Below, one piece after another: positions 24,027 through 33,367 of a stretch of DNA of 50,278 nt. Location: positions 1-50,278 of the forward strand of contig JAJTYM010000029.1 in assembly GCA_021463345.1 (NCBI GenBank), read 5' to 3'. This DNA is from Pseudobdellovibrionaceae bacterium (lineage in GTDB: Bacteria > Bdellovibrionota > Bdellovibrionia > Bdellovibrionales > JAMPXM01). The position numbers and the translations under genes are program-made. The notes under the pieces are model-generated. The model worked only from the letters and a program-made list of their open reading frames with translations, searched no databases and had not been told where the DNA came from. Numbering within the stretch: the first letter of the stretch is position 1; every line of letters starts with the position of its first letter.

Positions 24027-24041
24027 TGGTGTCAAACACCA
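24027..24041. repeat. Small dyad TGGTGT-CAA-ACACCA
   Basis: The inverted arms are 6 bases each. A 13-base word from this site, TTGGTGTCAAACA (24026-24038), recurs at 33267-33279, just before the transposase-like gene. It may be a short repeat or chance. Confidence 0.3.
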
Positions 24042-24109
24042 GCTCCGCGCTCGGCCTTGTTTGAGAGGACGGCGTCTTTCTGTCTGATAAGTTATATTAT
24101 GTAACTCAT

Positions 24110-24156
24110 TGAGCCTGTTTTTGCCGATGAGACAGGACCAAGGGCGAACAGGCTCA
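24110..24156. repeat. 10-bp inverted repeat between convergent genes
   Basis: TGAGCCTGTT (24110-24119) and AACAGGCTCA (24147-24156) are exact inverse copies around a 27-base spacer. The second arm overlaps the stop codon of the PhoD-like gene. It could terminate transcription from either side; the T-run is only partial (TTTTT at 24118-24122). Confidence 0.4.
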
Positions 24157-25527
24157 CAGGCGTGATGACCCACTCGCTTCTGCTGGCGCCCTCTCGGCCG
24201 TGAGGCGGACATTGAAGAGCTCGCGCTGATTGTCTCCGTACGAGACCACATCCATCACCGCGCGGCCTCCGGTCGCCTCGACCGTGTGAACGACGACGAA
24301 ATTATTGTCCCTGGTGACAGCTAGGCGTTTGGTCCTGTTGTTGAGGAACGGAGCGCCCGGGACCGTGTGCATGGAACTCGACGTGATTTCGTAAAATGCG
24401 CCGCCAACGTCCGCCGGCGGCAATTGCACGATTTCGCTGTAGTGCACGTCACCGGAAAACAGCGTCACCGGCGGCCCGCTCCCGCGCATGCGCTCAAAAA
24501 GCCACTTGAGGTCCTCGGGGTGGTTGCGGATGACGGAGTCATTGAAAATCCAGTCGCCGAGGAACTGGCAACCGTTGAGCAGCCAAATCGGATGAGGACT
24601 GGCGGCCATCTGCGTCTGTAGCCAACCCTTTTGCATCACGCCCCAGTGAGTGCCCGAGGCTCCAAGCGATGCGTTCCGGCGAAAAAAGCGCCCGTCGAGG
24701 AAAATGAAACGGGTCCCGAACGCGTCCCAGCGGAACGCCAGGCCAGGCCCAGGTTCAAATCGCTCGGAATTCCTCGGTCGAGGGAAAAAAGTCTCAAAAC
24801 ATAGTTTCGAGTCGAATTTATAGCGGAAGGACTCCCCACTGCCGTTGTGACCGAAATCGTGATCATCCCAGATCGCCATCATCGGGATCAGGCGTTCGAA
24901 ACGAAAAAAATCGAGAGCCTGGCGGGTTTCCACGAACCGGCGCCAGATTTTCTCTGGCGGGCTTTCTTCGGGAATGATGATTTCACCGATCGTCTCTTCG
25001 ATATAAACCGCATCGCCGATGCAGAAAACCACGTCCGGGGCCACGGCTTTGAGCGAATCCCACATTCGGGACTGGCGGCGGTGGTTCGCATCGCTGGTAC
25101 AAGAAATGACGCAGACCCGCGCGTCCGGATTTTTGAGATCGAGTGCGCGGAAAACGCGGCGATCAATCGGCTCGCCTTTTTCCGATGCGACGAAAAGCCG
25201 GTGATCCGCGTTCAACGCGAGGCCATCGATCATCAGCAAATCCACGCCCCATTTGGAATCGTTTCGGCTGTGCGTGTAGACCTTCACCGGCAACGGGCGA
25301 CCCTCTGAATCCTCGGCCCTATACGCCAACGATCGACCTGTCTCGCGCACGACGGTGAGAAGCGTGGACGTCGCGTCAGCGAAAGCCTGGTGGATGGGCA
25401 GACCGGGGCGATGAGCGGGCGCGCCGTCGGGGCCAGGCGCGCTGAAATCATGAACATTGAAATCGTAAACGGCGTCTTGGACGGCCATGAGGCCGAGGGT
25501 GCGCTGTAGAAAATCTCGCCGATTCAT
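24154..25527 (-). CDS. PhoD-like metallophosphatase
   Basis: The protein has 457 residues. It belongs to the alkaline phosphatase D/metallophosphoesterase family. Metal-binding blocks are seen: GDAVYIEE, WDDHDFGHN and SGDVHYSEI. The start MNRRDFLQRTLGLMA carries a Tat-type twin-arginine motif (NRRDFLQ), fitting PhoD proteins, which are exported folded by Tat; the hydrophobic stretch after it is short. The ATG at 25527 has GGAGG upstream, while the open frame continues farther with no family match. A role in phosphate release from phosphodiesters or teichoic-like polymers is possible; the substrate is unknown. Confidence 0.88.
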   Translation of the reverse strand: MNRRDFLQRTLGLMAVQDAVYDFNVHDFSAPGPDGAPAHRPGLPIHQAFADATSTLLTVVRETGRSLAYRAEDSEGRPLPVKVYTHSRNDSKWGVDLLMIDGLALNADHRLFVASEKGEPIDRRVFRALDLKNPDARVCVISCTSDANHRRQSRMWDSLKAVAPDVVFCIGDAVYIEETIGEIIIPEESPPEKIWRRFVETRQALDFFRFERLIPMMAIWDDHDFGHNGSGESFRYKFDSKLCFETFFPRPRNSERFEPGPGLAFRWDAFGTRFIFLDGRFFRRNASLGASGTHWGVMQKGWLQTQMAASPHPIWLLNGCQFLGDWIFNDSVIRNHPEDLKWLFERMRGSGPPVTLFSGDVHYSEIVQLPPADVGGAFYEITSSSMHTVPGAPFLNNRTKRLAVTRDNNFVVVHTVEATGGRAVMDVVSYGDNQRELFNVRLTAERAPAEASGSSRL

Positions 25528-25654
25528 TCCCCGCCTCCGGACTTCATGGCTGCCGGAGACGATCGTTAAATAAGAAAATGGAACTGGCAAGGGCTGCCCA
25601 CGCACCCGGCATGGCGCCGCGTCAGCTGCGGCGCGGCCGGACGCGATCTCTCGA

Positions 25655-26941
25655 CTAAAGCCCCACTGTGGCCCGTTTGGGCACCAGACTCGAGGCGCGA
25701 AGCGAGTTGGCATTGATGATCGAGGCCTCGTTCTTCGCGGCCGTGCCGGTGCGGTACCCTTTGTAATCGACCGAAGGGTTCGAATAGCGACGGATGCGCG
25801 GGTACGAGCCATAGGCGATGATGGTCCGGAAACGGCCAGCCGAATTCACGTACCCGTCGGAATGGTTGAGTCCGAGGTTATGGCCAAGCTCGTGACTGAA
25901 CGTGTACGAACCGAACGACGTTGCGCGCACGACCGCGAAAGCGGTCGACGCCCCGGCCTTGATGTAGCCGATCCCTTGCGTCGAGCCCGAATTCGGATAA
26001 GTCGCGACCATTGTGACCTGATCGGCTCCCAATCGCGCGCGTTCGGCGTGCACTTCGTTCCAGCGGCCATCGGTTTTTTTGCGGAGATATGCCAGGTCGC
26101 TCGACCAATTCCCCGTCTCGTTCTGGCGAACCTCCATCATGCCGACCAGGCGAACGCGCAGGCCCGAGCCGCTGTCCCGCAGGGCCGCGTTGGTGTCGGC
26201 GACCCCCATTTGAATCGTCGCGCGGATACCGCTTGTGCCGCCCATTTTGGAGCGCGCTTTAGGGGTGTACGCGACGAGGACGTCCAACTCGGGGCTGGCG
26301 AGAGCTCCATCCACGCCCTGCCCGACGTCGAGATCATCGGCCGGCTCGGGACTGGGCTCCGACGGGCATTGCTCATCAGCGTCATCCTCGCGGATCTCGA
26401 CCAAATGAAGGCCTTGACCCGTGTGGCGGACTTCATAGCTTTCGGCGCTTTCGCCGCGTCGAACGTTGGCGACCAGGACGTCCTTGTCGACGACGAGCGT
26501 CGCCGCGCTGTCGGCATCGCCCTCGATCTTGGCATTGATCGCGAAATTGCCGTCCGCGAATTTTTCCACGGTTTCGGTCGTGATCATGAGGCTTTCATCT
26601 TCGAACACGTTCATCGCCAACCTTCCGGGAGCAGGTGCCACGGCGCCGACACCGGCCGAGGCCGCGAGTCTTTCCAAAGGGCGGAAGTTCACCCGCACGT
26701 AACGCTGGCGCCGGCTCATGGGCCGATCGTCAGCATGGTCGGAGCCGGCTTCGCCGCCGGCCTCCATCAGGCGCCCTTCCGAAGACGCATCGATGAACAG
26801 CGGCTCGGCATCGAGCCCGATGGGAGCGACGGCGCTCGACGAGGAGTCGCCGCCGGGAGCCCCGCAACCGATGAGGGCGGGGGAAAGAAGGAATGCCAAC
26901 ACGAATACGCGTCTGAAGATTCTGGATGTCATCATGGGCAT
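25655..26941 (-). CDS. Metzincin-type zinc protease lipoprotein
   Basis: The protein has 428 residues. Lipobox LIGC gives Cys26. A prodomain-like region lies up to about residue 215, then the protease domain with the zinc motif HELGHNLGLNH (residues 350-360), of the reprolysin/M12 metzincin form HExxHxxGxxH. The following block reads RTIIAYGSYPRIRRYSNP, where metzincins have the Met-turn methionine (typically TIMAYG). Here the base sequence encodes Ile375. Activity may persist, but this is unusual. It is likely secreted and lipid-anchored, a candidate for degrading host, prey or matrix protein. The Shine-Dalgarno is weak, so the exact start among MPMM is uncertain. Confidence 0.85.
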   Translation of the reverse strand: MPMMTSRIFRRVFVLAFLLSPALIGCGAPGGDSSSSAVAPIGLDAEPLFIDASSEGRLMEAGGEAGSDHADDRPMSRRQRYVRVNFRPLERLAASAGVGAVAPAPGRLAMNVFEDESLMITTETVEKFADGNFAINAKIEGDADSAATLVVDKDVLVANVRRGESAESYEVRHTGQGLHLVEIREDDADEQCPSEPSPEPADDLDVGQGVDGALASPELDVLVAYTPKARSKMGGTSGIRATIQMGVADTNAALRDSGSGLRVRLVGMMEVRQNETGNWSSDLAYLRKKTDGRWNEVHAERARLGADQVTMVATYPNSGSTQGIGYIKAGASTAFAVVRATSFGSYTFSHELGHNLGLNHSDGYVNSAGRFRTIIAYGSYPRIRRYSNPSVDYKGYRTGTAAKNEASIINANSLRASSLVPKRATVGL

Positions 26942-27009
26942 CAGTCATAACAGCCGGCTCACGGAGGCTGAACCCGGGGCCGGGACAAACAAGACCATGG
27001 TCCTGAAGC

Positions 27010-29625
27010 GTGACAGTCCTGCCTAACGACGCTAAGGTCGCATTTGTGACGACGACCTTCTGCGATCGACTACCCAAATCCGGCGCCAACGATCCCGATG
27101 CCGTTTTGGGAGCGTTCCTCGAAGGCGTCAGCGCGCGCGGACTCGAACTCTACCCGGCGCAAGAAGAGGCTCTCCTCGAGCTTTTCGCCGGGCGCAACGT
27201 CATCTTGAACACGCCGACCGGATCCGGCAAGTCGCTCGTCGCGCTCGGGCTCCACTTCGCGGCGCTGGCCTCGGGCCGGCGCTCGGTCTACACGAGCCCG
27301 ATCAAAGCCCTGGTGAACGAGAAATTCCTCGCGCTGTGCCATGACTTCGGCGCCGCCAACGTGGGCCTCGTCACCGGCGACGCCAGCGTCAACCGCGATG
27401 CGCCGATCGTCTGCTGCACCGCCGAGGTCCTCGCCAACATGGCGCTCGCCGAGGGCGCGGCCGTCGCGTTCAAGGACGTCATCGCCGACGAGTTCCATTA
27501 TTACAGCGACAAAAGCCGCGGCGTCGCCTGGCAGATCCCGCTGCTCACGCTGAGCGGTTCGCGTTTCCTCCTGATGAGCGCCACGCTCGCCGACATGGAC
27601 CCGTTCCTGGAGTCGATGTCGAGGCTCAACGGGCGGGAGAGCGTCCTCGTCCACGGCCGGGAACGTCCCGTGCCCCTCGACTGGGAATACCGCGAAACCC
27701 CTCTCCACGAGACGATCCAAGATCTGCTCGCCACCGCCCAAGCGCCGGTCTACGTCGTCAACTTCACGCAGCGGGAAGCCGCCGAGACCGCGTGGAGCCT
27801 TCTCAGCACGGATTTTTCCGACAAAGAACTCAAGAAAGAGATCCTATCCGAGCTTGAAGGCGTGAAGTTTCAAAGCCCTTACGGGAAAGACTTCGCGCGC
27901 CTGCTCAAGCACGGGATCGGGCTGCACCACGCGGGCCTGCTGCCCCGCTACCGGATCTTGGTCGAAAAACTCGCGCAGAAAGGCCTGCTCAAAATCATCT
28001 GCGGCACCGACACTCTGGGGGTGGGCGTCAACATCCCGATCCGCACGGTGCTGTTCACGAAACTCTGCAAGTACGACGGCGAGAAAACGGCGATCTTGAG
28101 CGTGCGGGATTTCCTGCAGATCAGCGGTCGCGCCGGGCGCCGCGGCTTCGATACGCGCGGCCGGGTGGCGGCTCAGGCGCCCGAGCACGTCATCGAGAAC
28201 CTGCGCTTGGAGCAGAAGGCCGCCGGGGATCCGAAGAAACTGCGCAAGATCGTCAAAAAACAGCCGCCCGCCCGCGGCTACGTCCCTTGGAACCGCGAAA
28301 CGTTCGAGAAACTCATTCAAGGGAAGCCCGAGCCCCTCGTCTCGCGCTTCCAGATCTCGCACGGGATGTTGTTGCATGTGCTCGGGCGCCCCGACGGGAG
28401 CGGCTGCCGGGCGATGAAGAACCTGATCCGCGACTCGCACGAGAAGCCCGCGCACAAGGCCCGGCACCGGGAACTCGCGTTCACGTTGTTCCGTTCGCTC
28501 CTCGACCGCCGGCTCGTCGAATGGACCGGTGGCGACGGGCGCAAGAGCGGCGTGCGCGTGAACGTGGATCTGCAAGCGGAGTTCTCGCTCAACCAGAGCT
28601 TGTCGCTCTATCTCATCGACACGCTGGCGCATCTGGATCCCTACGCGCCCGATTACGCGCTCGACGTCCTGACGTTGATCGAGGCGATCCTGGAGAACCC
28701 GGACCTGATCCTGCGCAAGCAGCTCGACCGGGCGAGGGGGGAGCGCCTGCGCGAGCTCAAGGAAGCGGGCGTCGAATACGACGAACGCATGGCGGAGCTG
28801 GAAAACGTCGAGTATCCGAAGCCGAAGCGCGAATTCATCTACGAGACCTTCAACCGTTTCTCGGAAAAGCACCCTTGGATCGGGCGGGAGAACATCCGCC
28901 CGAAATCGATCGCGCGCGAGATGTACGAGCTCTACATGTCGTTCGAGGAGTACGTCCGGGAGTACGAGCTCCAGCGCGCCGAAGGCCTTCTCTTGCGTTA
29001 CCTTTCGGACGTCTACAAAGCGCTCTTGCAGACCGTGCCCGAGCCGTTCAAAAACGAGGAGATCGACGCGATCACGGCCTATTTCGGCTCGATGGTCCGG
29101 CGTATCGATTCCAGCCTCCTGGACGAATGGGAGAGGATGCGCGACCCGCTCGCCTTCGAAAAACGGAAGGCCGAGGGGAAGAGGTCCCCTCCCCCACCCG
29201 ACGCCGACGCGTTCCGGGACGGACGTCTGGACGAGAAAACGCTCACGATCCAAACGCGAAACGAGGTCTTCCGCCTGGTTCGAGCGCTCGCGGCCAGCGA
29301 CTTCGAAACAGCTGTCGAAATCGTCGCCCCGGGCGGCCTCGACGAAGCGGGCGAGCCTTGGACGGCCGAACGCTTCGCCGCGCTCGGCGAAGCGTTCGCG
29401 GCCGAGCATGCCGCGCTCCTCACGACGAGCGCCGCCCGCGGCTCCGAGCACACGCGCTGGGATCGTTCTGGCGAGACCGGGTCCGACGCCTGGGGCGTGG
29501 AGCAGATCCTGGTCGATCCCGATGGCCATAACGACTGGTCGCTGCGCCTGGATGTCCTGCTGCAGGCGTCCCGCGAGCACGGACATCCCATCCTGCGCCT
29601 GCGCGCGCTCGGTCCGGTCGCCTAG
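27010..29625 (+). CDS. Ski2-like DEAD/DEAH-box helicase (DUF3516 type)
   Basis: The protein has 871 residues. It is an ATP-dependent RNA/DNA helicase of superfamily 2. It has Walker A TPTGSGKS (near residue 70), box II DEFH, motif III MSATL and motif [14 protein letters not shown]. The long C-terminal helical region matches bacterial Ski2/Mtr4-like proteins with DUF3516, whose roles are poorly defined and probably in RNA processing. The frame begins with a GTG at 27010; a second GTG at 27046 (MTTTFCDRL) is possible, and neither has a clear Shine-Dalgarno. It is divergent from the metzincin gene and convergent with the aldehyde dehydrogenase homologue. Confidence 0.88.
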   Translation: MTVLPNDAKVAFVTTTFCDRLPKSGANDPDAVLGAFLEGVSARGLELYPAQEEALLELFAGRNVILNTPTGSGKSLVALGLHFAALASGRRSVYTSPIKALVNEKFLALCHDFGAANVGLVTGDASVNRDAPIVCCTAEVLANMALAEGAAVAFKDVIADEFHYYSDKSRGVAWQIPLLTLSGSRFLLMSATLADMDPFLESMSRLNGRESVLVHGRERPVPLDWEYRETPLHETIQDLLATAQAPVYVVNFTQREAAETAWSLLSTDFSDKELKKEILSELEGVKFQSPYGKDFARLLKHGIGLHHAGLLPRYRILVEKLAQKGLLKIICGTDTLGVGVNIPIRTVLFTKLCKYDGEKTAILSVRDFLQISGRAGRRGFDTRGRVAAQAPEHVIENLRLEQKAAGDPKKLRKIVKKQPPARGYVPWNRETFEKLIQGKPEPLVSRFQISHGMLLHVLGRPDGSGCRAMKNLIRDSHEKPAHKARHRELAFTLFRSLLDRRLVEWTGGDGRKSGVRVNVDLQAEFSLNQSLSLYLIDTLAHLDPYAPDYALDVLTLIEAILENPDLILRKQLDRARGERLRELKEAGVEYDERMAELENVEYPKPKREFIYETFNRFSEKHPWIGRENIRPKSIAREMYELYMSFEEYVREYELQRAEGLLLRYLSDVYKALLQTVPEPFKNEEIDAITAYFGSMVRRIDSSLLDEWERMRDPLAFEKRKAEGKRSPPPPDADAFRDGRLDEKTLTIQTRNEVFRLVRALAASDFETAVEIVAPGGLDEAGEPWTAERFAALGEAFAAEHAALLTTSAARGSEHTRWDRSGETGSDAWGVEQILVDPDGHNDWSLRLDVLLQASREHGHPILRLRALGPVA

Positions 29626-29650
29626 GGCGCTCCCTCAATAATGGTTTGGT

Positions 29651-31069
29651 CTACCGTTCCCCATCGACGCGAATGGCCGTTGGGCGCGAGAAGTAATCAA
29701 GAAGCGCGCGCGGGCCATCTCCGCCGAACCCCGAACCCTTGAGCGGCGCGGCCTCGAGATCGAGGTCCCGAACCGGGCCTGAGTTGACGAAAACGCGGCC
29801 GGCTTCGATCTTCTCGGCGGTCTTGACTGTTTTACCCCGGTCCGCGCCGAACACGTAGGCGGCTTGCCCCAAAGGCGAATTATTGGCGTGCTTGGCCGCA
29901 TCATGGAGATACTTGAAAGTCGACAGCGAGACGAACGGCCCCGGGATCTCCCTCTGCTGAAGCGTCGAGCACAGAGTGAGATCCATGGACGCGTACGGCG
30001 TGGCGAAGGAACCGCTTCTCCGCGCTCTCTCCGTCGTTCCCGTCATCACGAGCGGCTTGCCTTTTTCCGCTTCGGCCTGAGCCCGCGCGGCGGCGTACGA
30101 TTCGTACCGCCGTGGTCCCGGCATCGGCCCGAGATCCGTCACGGGATCGAGGGGGTCTCCCAATCTCCACTTCCCGACCTCGGCCGCGAGAGCCTCTAGA
30201 AACGGTTTGTACCCGGTTTCTTGCACAAAAACCCTGGAGCCACGCCACGCGGTTTCATGGTGGAAGTCGAACAGGACGCGCGCCAGGACGGGGATGTACG
30301 CGCCGAGGTCGGTGTCGGCGTAAACAACGACCGCGTTGCGCCCGCCCAAGCCCGAGTGCAGGCGTTTATCGTGTTCGGCGGCAAGCCTGCGGACCCGCCC
30401 CCCGACGTCCGACGAACCCGTGAACGTGATGCTGCCGATCGCGGGATGCGCGATCAGCGCCTCGCCAGCCGACGTTCCGCTGCCGCAGACGACGTTCACG
30501 ACGCCGTCTGGCAATCCCGCCGTTTTCGACCACTCAACGAAGCGGAGGATCGCGCTTCCCGCCAGGCTGGAGGGCTTCACTATCGCCGGTCCGCCGCCCA
30601 AGATCGCCGGGGCCAGTTTGCGAGCCAGGTGAAAAACCGGCTCGGACCAGGTCGTGATCAATCCCGAAAGGCCGCCGGGTAAACGATGAACGTCAGTGGA
30701 GCGCGCCAGGCGCGCCGCCACTCGCATCGCCTCAGCCGCGCGGAGAATATCGGACTCGCGCGCGTCGGCCATGCGCTGGCCCGTCTCAACAGCCGAGAGT
30801 CGCGCGAGTTCGTCGGCGTCGGCGACGATGAGATCGGCCCACTTCTCCACGAGCGACGCGCGGGAAGCGAAGTCCTTTCGCGCCCATTCCTGCGCGACTT
30901 GATTCGACGCTCGAACCGCCGCCACGACGTCCATGAAATCAGAATCAGGCACGCGCGGCGCGGCTTCGTCGCTGAGCGGATCGGTCCAACTCAGGTAAGA
31001 GCCGGCAACGGGCGCCCGACGCTCCCCTTGAATCCAGTTGAATAGCGGCTCGGAAAGATCTTTGATCAT
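29651..31069 (-). CDS. Aldehyde dehydrogenase homologue, catalytically dead
   Basis: The protein has 472 residues across the whole ALDH fold. Cofactor features remain: KPSSLAGSA (Lys165), FTGSSDVGGRV, GSRVFVQE and REIPGPF. The three catalytic positions are all replaced. The PWNFP asparagine region reads TWSEP (Ser142), the glutamate of ELGGK is Gly240 (SGLGGRN), and the nucleophile of GQxC is Ala274 (HETAWRGSR). The 34-residue distance between the last two equals that in ALDH2, so the alignment is sound. Codons were checked in the DNA. I infer a pseudoenzyme with a regulatory, structural or binding role, not an ordinary dehydrogenase. The frame is intact, which argues against simple decay. 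The Shine-Dalgarno is weak. Confidence 0.85.
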   Translation of the reverse strand: MIKDLSEPLFNWIQGERRAPVAGSYLSWTDPLSDEAAPRVPDSDFMDVVAAVRASNQVAQEWARKDFASRASLVEKWADLIVADADELARLSAVETGQRMADARESDILRAAEAMRVAARLARSTDVHRLPGGLSGLITTWSEPVFHLARKLAPAILGGGPAIVKPSSLAGSAILRFVEWSKTAGLPDGVVNVVCGSGTSAGEALIAHPAIGSITFTGSSDVGGRVRRLAAEHDKRLHSGLGGRNAVVVYADTDLGAYIPVLARVLFDFHHETAWRGSRVFVQETGYKPFLEALAAEVGKWRLGDPLDPVTDLGPMPGPRRYESYAAARAQAEAEKGKPLVMTGTTERARRSGSFATPYASMDLTLCSTLQQREIPGPFVSLSTFKYLHDAAKHANNSPLGQAAYVFGADRGKTVKTAEKIEAGRVFVNSGPVRDLDLEAAPLKGSGFGGDGPRALLDYFSRPTAIRVDGER

Positions 31070-31662
31070 TCAGGTTTTCTAATATCGCCGATCGTGGACA
31101 AGGGCAACTGACTTGCCGCGCGCGCGAATCGACTCGCCCCGGCCCGCTCCCGCCGTACAGCCGCCGCCCCATAGCCCGTTAAGATCCTAAATGAAGGCTG
31201 ATTTTTTTGAACACCCTGCGCCGCACCCACGGAAACCTCGCGCCTGTCCACCGTCATAGTGTTCCGATCCCGCTTCATTCGCGAATCGGTGAAAAGATCG
31301 ACGCTATCCGAGCATCCGACCTCGCCAGCCGACGGCGGCCGAGCCGTCGCGGGGCGAAAGTTCTCCGAACCGTCGATGGTCTTGGCGAGCGGAAATTTCT
31401 TCGTCGTTGACGTAATATTCAGTCCCGAGTGATTCCGCGCCCATAACGCGTCTTAAAACGAGACATGCGGAAGAATCCCGAGTCGCCAACGCCTCTTACG
31501 GGCGGCTTTGGGTATTTTGGCTCAAGCCCTATCCTGAGAACACGCGTGGCGTGTTCCGATGGTTCGCTGTACGTAAGCTCCCGCCAGAAGAAACTCCCCC
31601 CGCCTGTTTTTCGCTATTCAGAGGGTTGAACGGTTCAGTGGGACGTAGCCGGAGGAGCTGAT
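31070..31662. other. Gene-poor 593-base gap
   Basis: No start-to-stop gene is supported. On the plus strand a frame open from 31416 to a TGA at 31659-31661 contains a coding-like stretch (YGRLWVFWLKPYPENTRG, then FRWFAVRKLP) but has no ATG and no usable start. It could be a gene remnant. The last 15 bases hold the GGAGGAG site of the next gene. Confidence 0.35.
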
Positions 31663-32730
31663 ATGGGATTGGGTCGCGGTTTTTTCCGTTCTTTTTCTCT
31701 CGCATGCACGACGGCCGCGCTGCTCGCAGGGTGCTCGCAAGGCGCGCCGAGCTTCTCGCTGCTCGCCGACGAAAACAACTTCAACCAGACGCCGACGGTG
31801 ACCAACGGCAAGATCGACATCCTATGGGTGATCGACAACTCGGGTTCCATGGACTCCTCGCAACAGAACGTGGCCGACAACTTCGACAGCTTCATCGACC
31901 TGTTCAACTCCAAAGGCATGGATTACCGCATGGCGGTCATCACGACCGACGCATACCGGGCGTTGTTCGTACCCGGCCAGGAGATCGCGCGCTTCCGCGA
32001 CGGCACGAACGCGACCGGGCACACCGGCGCGTTCGTGATCGATCCGGCCACGCCTGATCTGAAGCAGACGTTCCTGGTCAACATGCTCCAAGGCATCGGC
32101 GGCGCGGGCGACGAACGCGCCTTCCAGAGCATCAAAACGGCGCTCACCCACCAGCTCAACGCGCCTTACGGTTTCCCGCGCGAAGACGCGTTCCTGAGCG
32201 TGATCCTCGTCAGCGACGAGGACGACTTCTCGCACGACGCCCAAGCCTCGCGCGCGGGCCAATACAGCTACGCGGGCATGCATTCGGTCCAATCCTACGT
32301 CGACTTCCTCGACCAAGTGTCCGGCGGATCGGCCAGCGAGAGGAATTTCAACGTCAATTCGATCGCGATCCTCGACCAGGCGTGCCTCGACCAGCTCAAT
32401 GCGGAAAGCCCCGGCCGCCGCCTCGGCATCCGTTACCAGGAACTCTCCAACGCGACCAACGGCATCATCGGCAGCCTGTGCGGAAACTTCGCCCAGACGC
32501 TCTCGAGCATCTCCAACCGGATCATCGAATTGACAACGGCGTTCCACTTGAACCGCCTGCCGAACCCGGATTCGATCCAGGTGTTCATCAACGGCGCGGC
32601 CGTCCCGAGGGATCCGAGCAACGGCTGGCAATACCGCGCGAGCAACAACAGCATCACCTTCCACGGGGACCACGTCCCGGCGGCGGGCTCGACGATCACC
32701 GTGCGCTTCGACCCGATCACGATCAAGTGA
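31663..32730 (+). CDS. Von Willebrand factor A lipoprotein
   Basis: The protein has 355 residues. Lipobox LLAGC gives Cys24. The VWA domain follows with a complete MIDAS start (VIDNSGSMD, residues 56-64, DxSxS) and later acidic VSDEDDFSHD. MIDAS sites bind divalent metal and ligand in adhesion or complex assembly. The C-terminal about 70 residues form a separate beta-rich segment ending in FDPITIK. It is likely envelope-exposed. GGAGGAG lies immediately upstream of the ATG, giving high translation. It is convergent with the transposase-like gene. Confidence 0.87.
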   Translation: MGLGRGFFRSFSLACTTAALLAGCSQGAPSFSLLADENNFNQTPTVTNGKIDILWVIDNSGSMDSSQQNVADNFDSFIDLFNSKGMDYRMAVITTDAYRALFVPGQEIARFRDGTNATGHTGAFVIDPATPDLKQTFLVNMLQGIGGAGDERAFQSIKTALTHQLNAPYGFPREDAFLSVILVSDEDDFSHDAQASRAGQYSYAGMHSVQSYVDFLDQVSGGSASERNFNVNSIAILDQACLDQLNAESPGRRLGIRYQELSNATNGIIGSLCGNFAQTLSSISNRIIELTTAFHLNRLPNPDSIQVFINGAAVPRDPSNGWQYRASNNSITFHGDHVPAAGSTITVRFDPITIK

Positions 32731-32742
32731 TCGCTTTCCCGC

Positions 32743-33240
32743 TCAGCGGGAGCCGGGCGCGTCGCGGACTCCGCTCGCCACCTTGCGCGCGGCCTCGATC
32801 GAGGAGCACCCGACGGCGATGCGCGAATACGGGGTGACGTCCCAGAACCGGTTTTTCTTCACGGCCTTCTGTTTGCCGGTCGCCCGCGACGACTCCTCCT
32901 GGGCCGGCCCGCGCTCGGCCCCGGTCACCATTCTCGAGATCAGGCCGCAGACGGAACGGATGAATCGCAGGTAACGCGCGCGCGACGGGACGCGGATCAG
33001 GAAATGCAGCGAGCCGCCTTCGTTGGAAAGCTGCAAGAGCTCGACACCGCAGTTTTCGGCCTGCTTGGCGACCGTCAAACGAATCCGGGACGCGAACTCC
33101 GGCCGCCGCAACGACAGCCGCCCTTTGGCCCGCGTCGAGCGCAGGATCACGTACATCGGCTCCCGAACGGAAATGGGGCGGGTGACTTTGCGCCGCCCCT
33201 CGCCGAGGGCGCCGCCGTGCTCGATACGACTTCGCAACAT
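32743..33240 (-). CDS. Degenerate Y1-transposase-like protein
   Basis: The protein has 165 residues. The first half resembles the IS200/REP-associated Y1 transposase fold as found in Bdellovibrio-like genomes (RRKVTRPISVREPMYVILRS). The HUH motif is broken: where NHxHLL is expected the sequence reads GSLHFLI, keeping only the second histidine. No flanking inverted repeats or copies are seen. A single-copy domesticated nuclease or nucleic-acid-binding protein is the best inference. A start at 33240 gives AAGG nine bases upstream; 33267 (ATG) and 33276 (TTG) are also in frame. The C-terminal part is lysine/arginine-rich. Confidence 0.6.
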   Translation of the reverse strand: MLRSRIEHGGALGEGRRKVTRPISVREPMYVILRSTRAKGRLSLRRPEFASRIRLTVAKQAENCGVELLQLSNEGGSLHFLIRVPSRARYLRFIRSVCGLISRMVTGAERGPAQEESSRATGKQKAVKKNRFWDVTPYSRIAVGCSSIEAARKVASGVRDAPGSR

Positions 33241-33367
33241 GGACAAAGCCTTAATAAACAAGGACATTGGTGTCAAACATCAATCAATGAACTCAGTTTG
33301 TTTTCAACTGGCCCACGATGGAATCGTATAAATAATCTTTAGTTGCTCAGGAAGGGGGCCGATGGCG

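Noticed and set aside
27844-29586. Long minus-strand frame opposite the helicase
   Set aside because: It mirrors the coding strand of a clear helicase and is Arg/Ala/Val-rich like other GC-driven shadows.
32737-32751. TCCCGCTCAGCGGGA hairpin as a terminator for the VWA gene
   Set aside because: The loop is too small for a stable full stem and no T-run follows.
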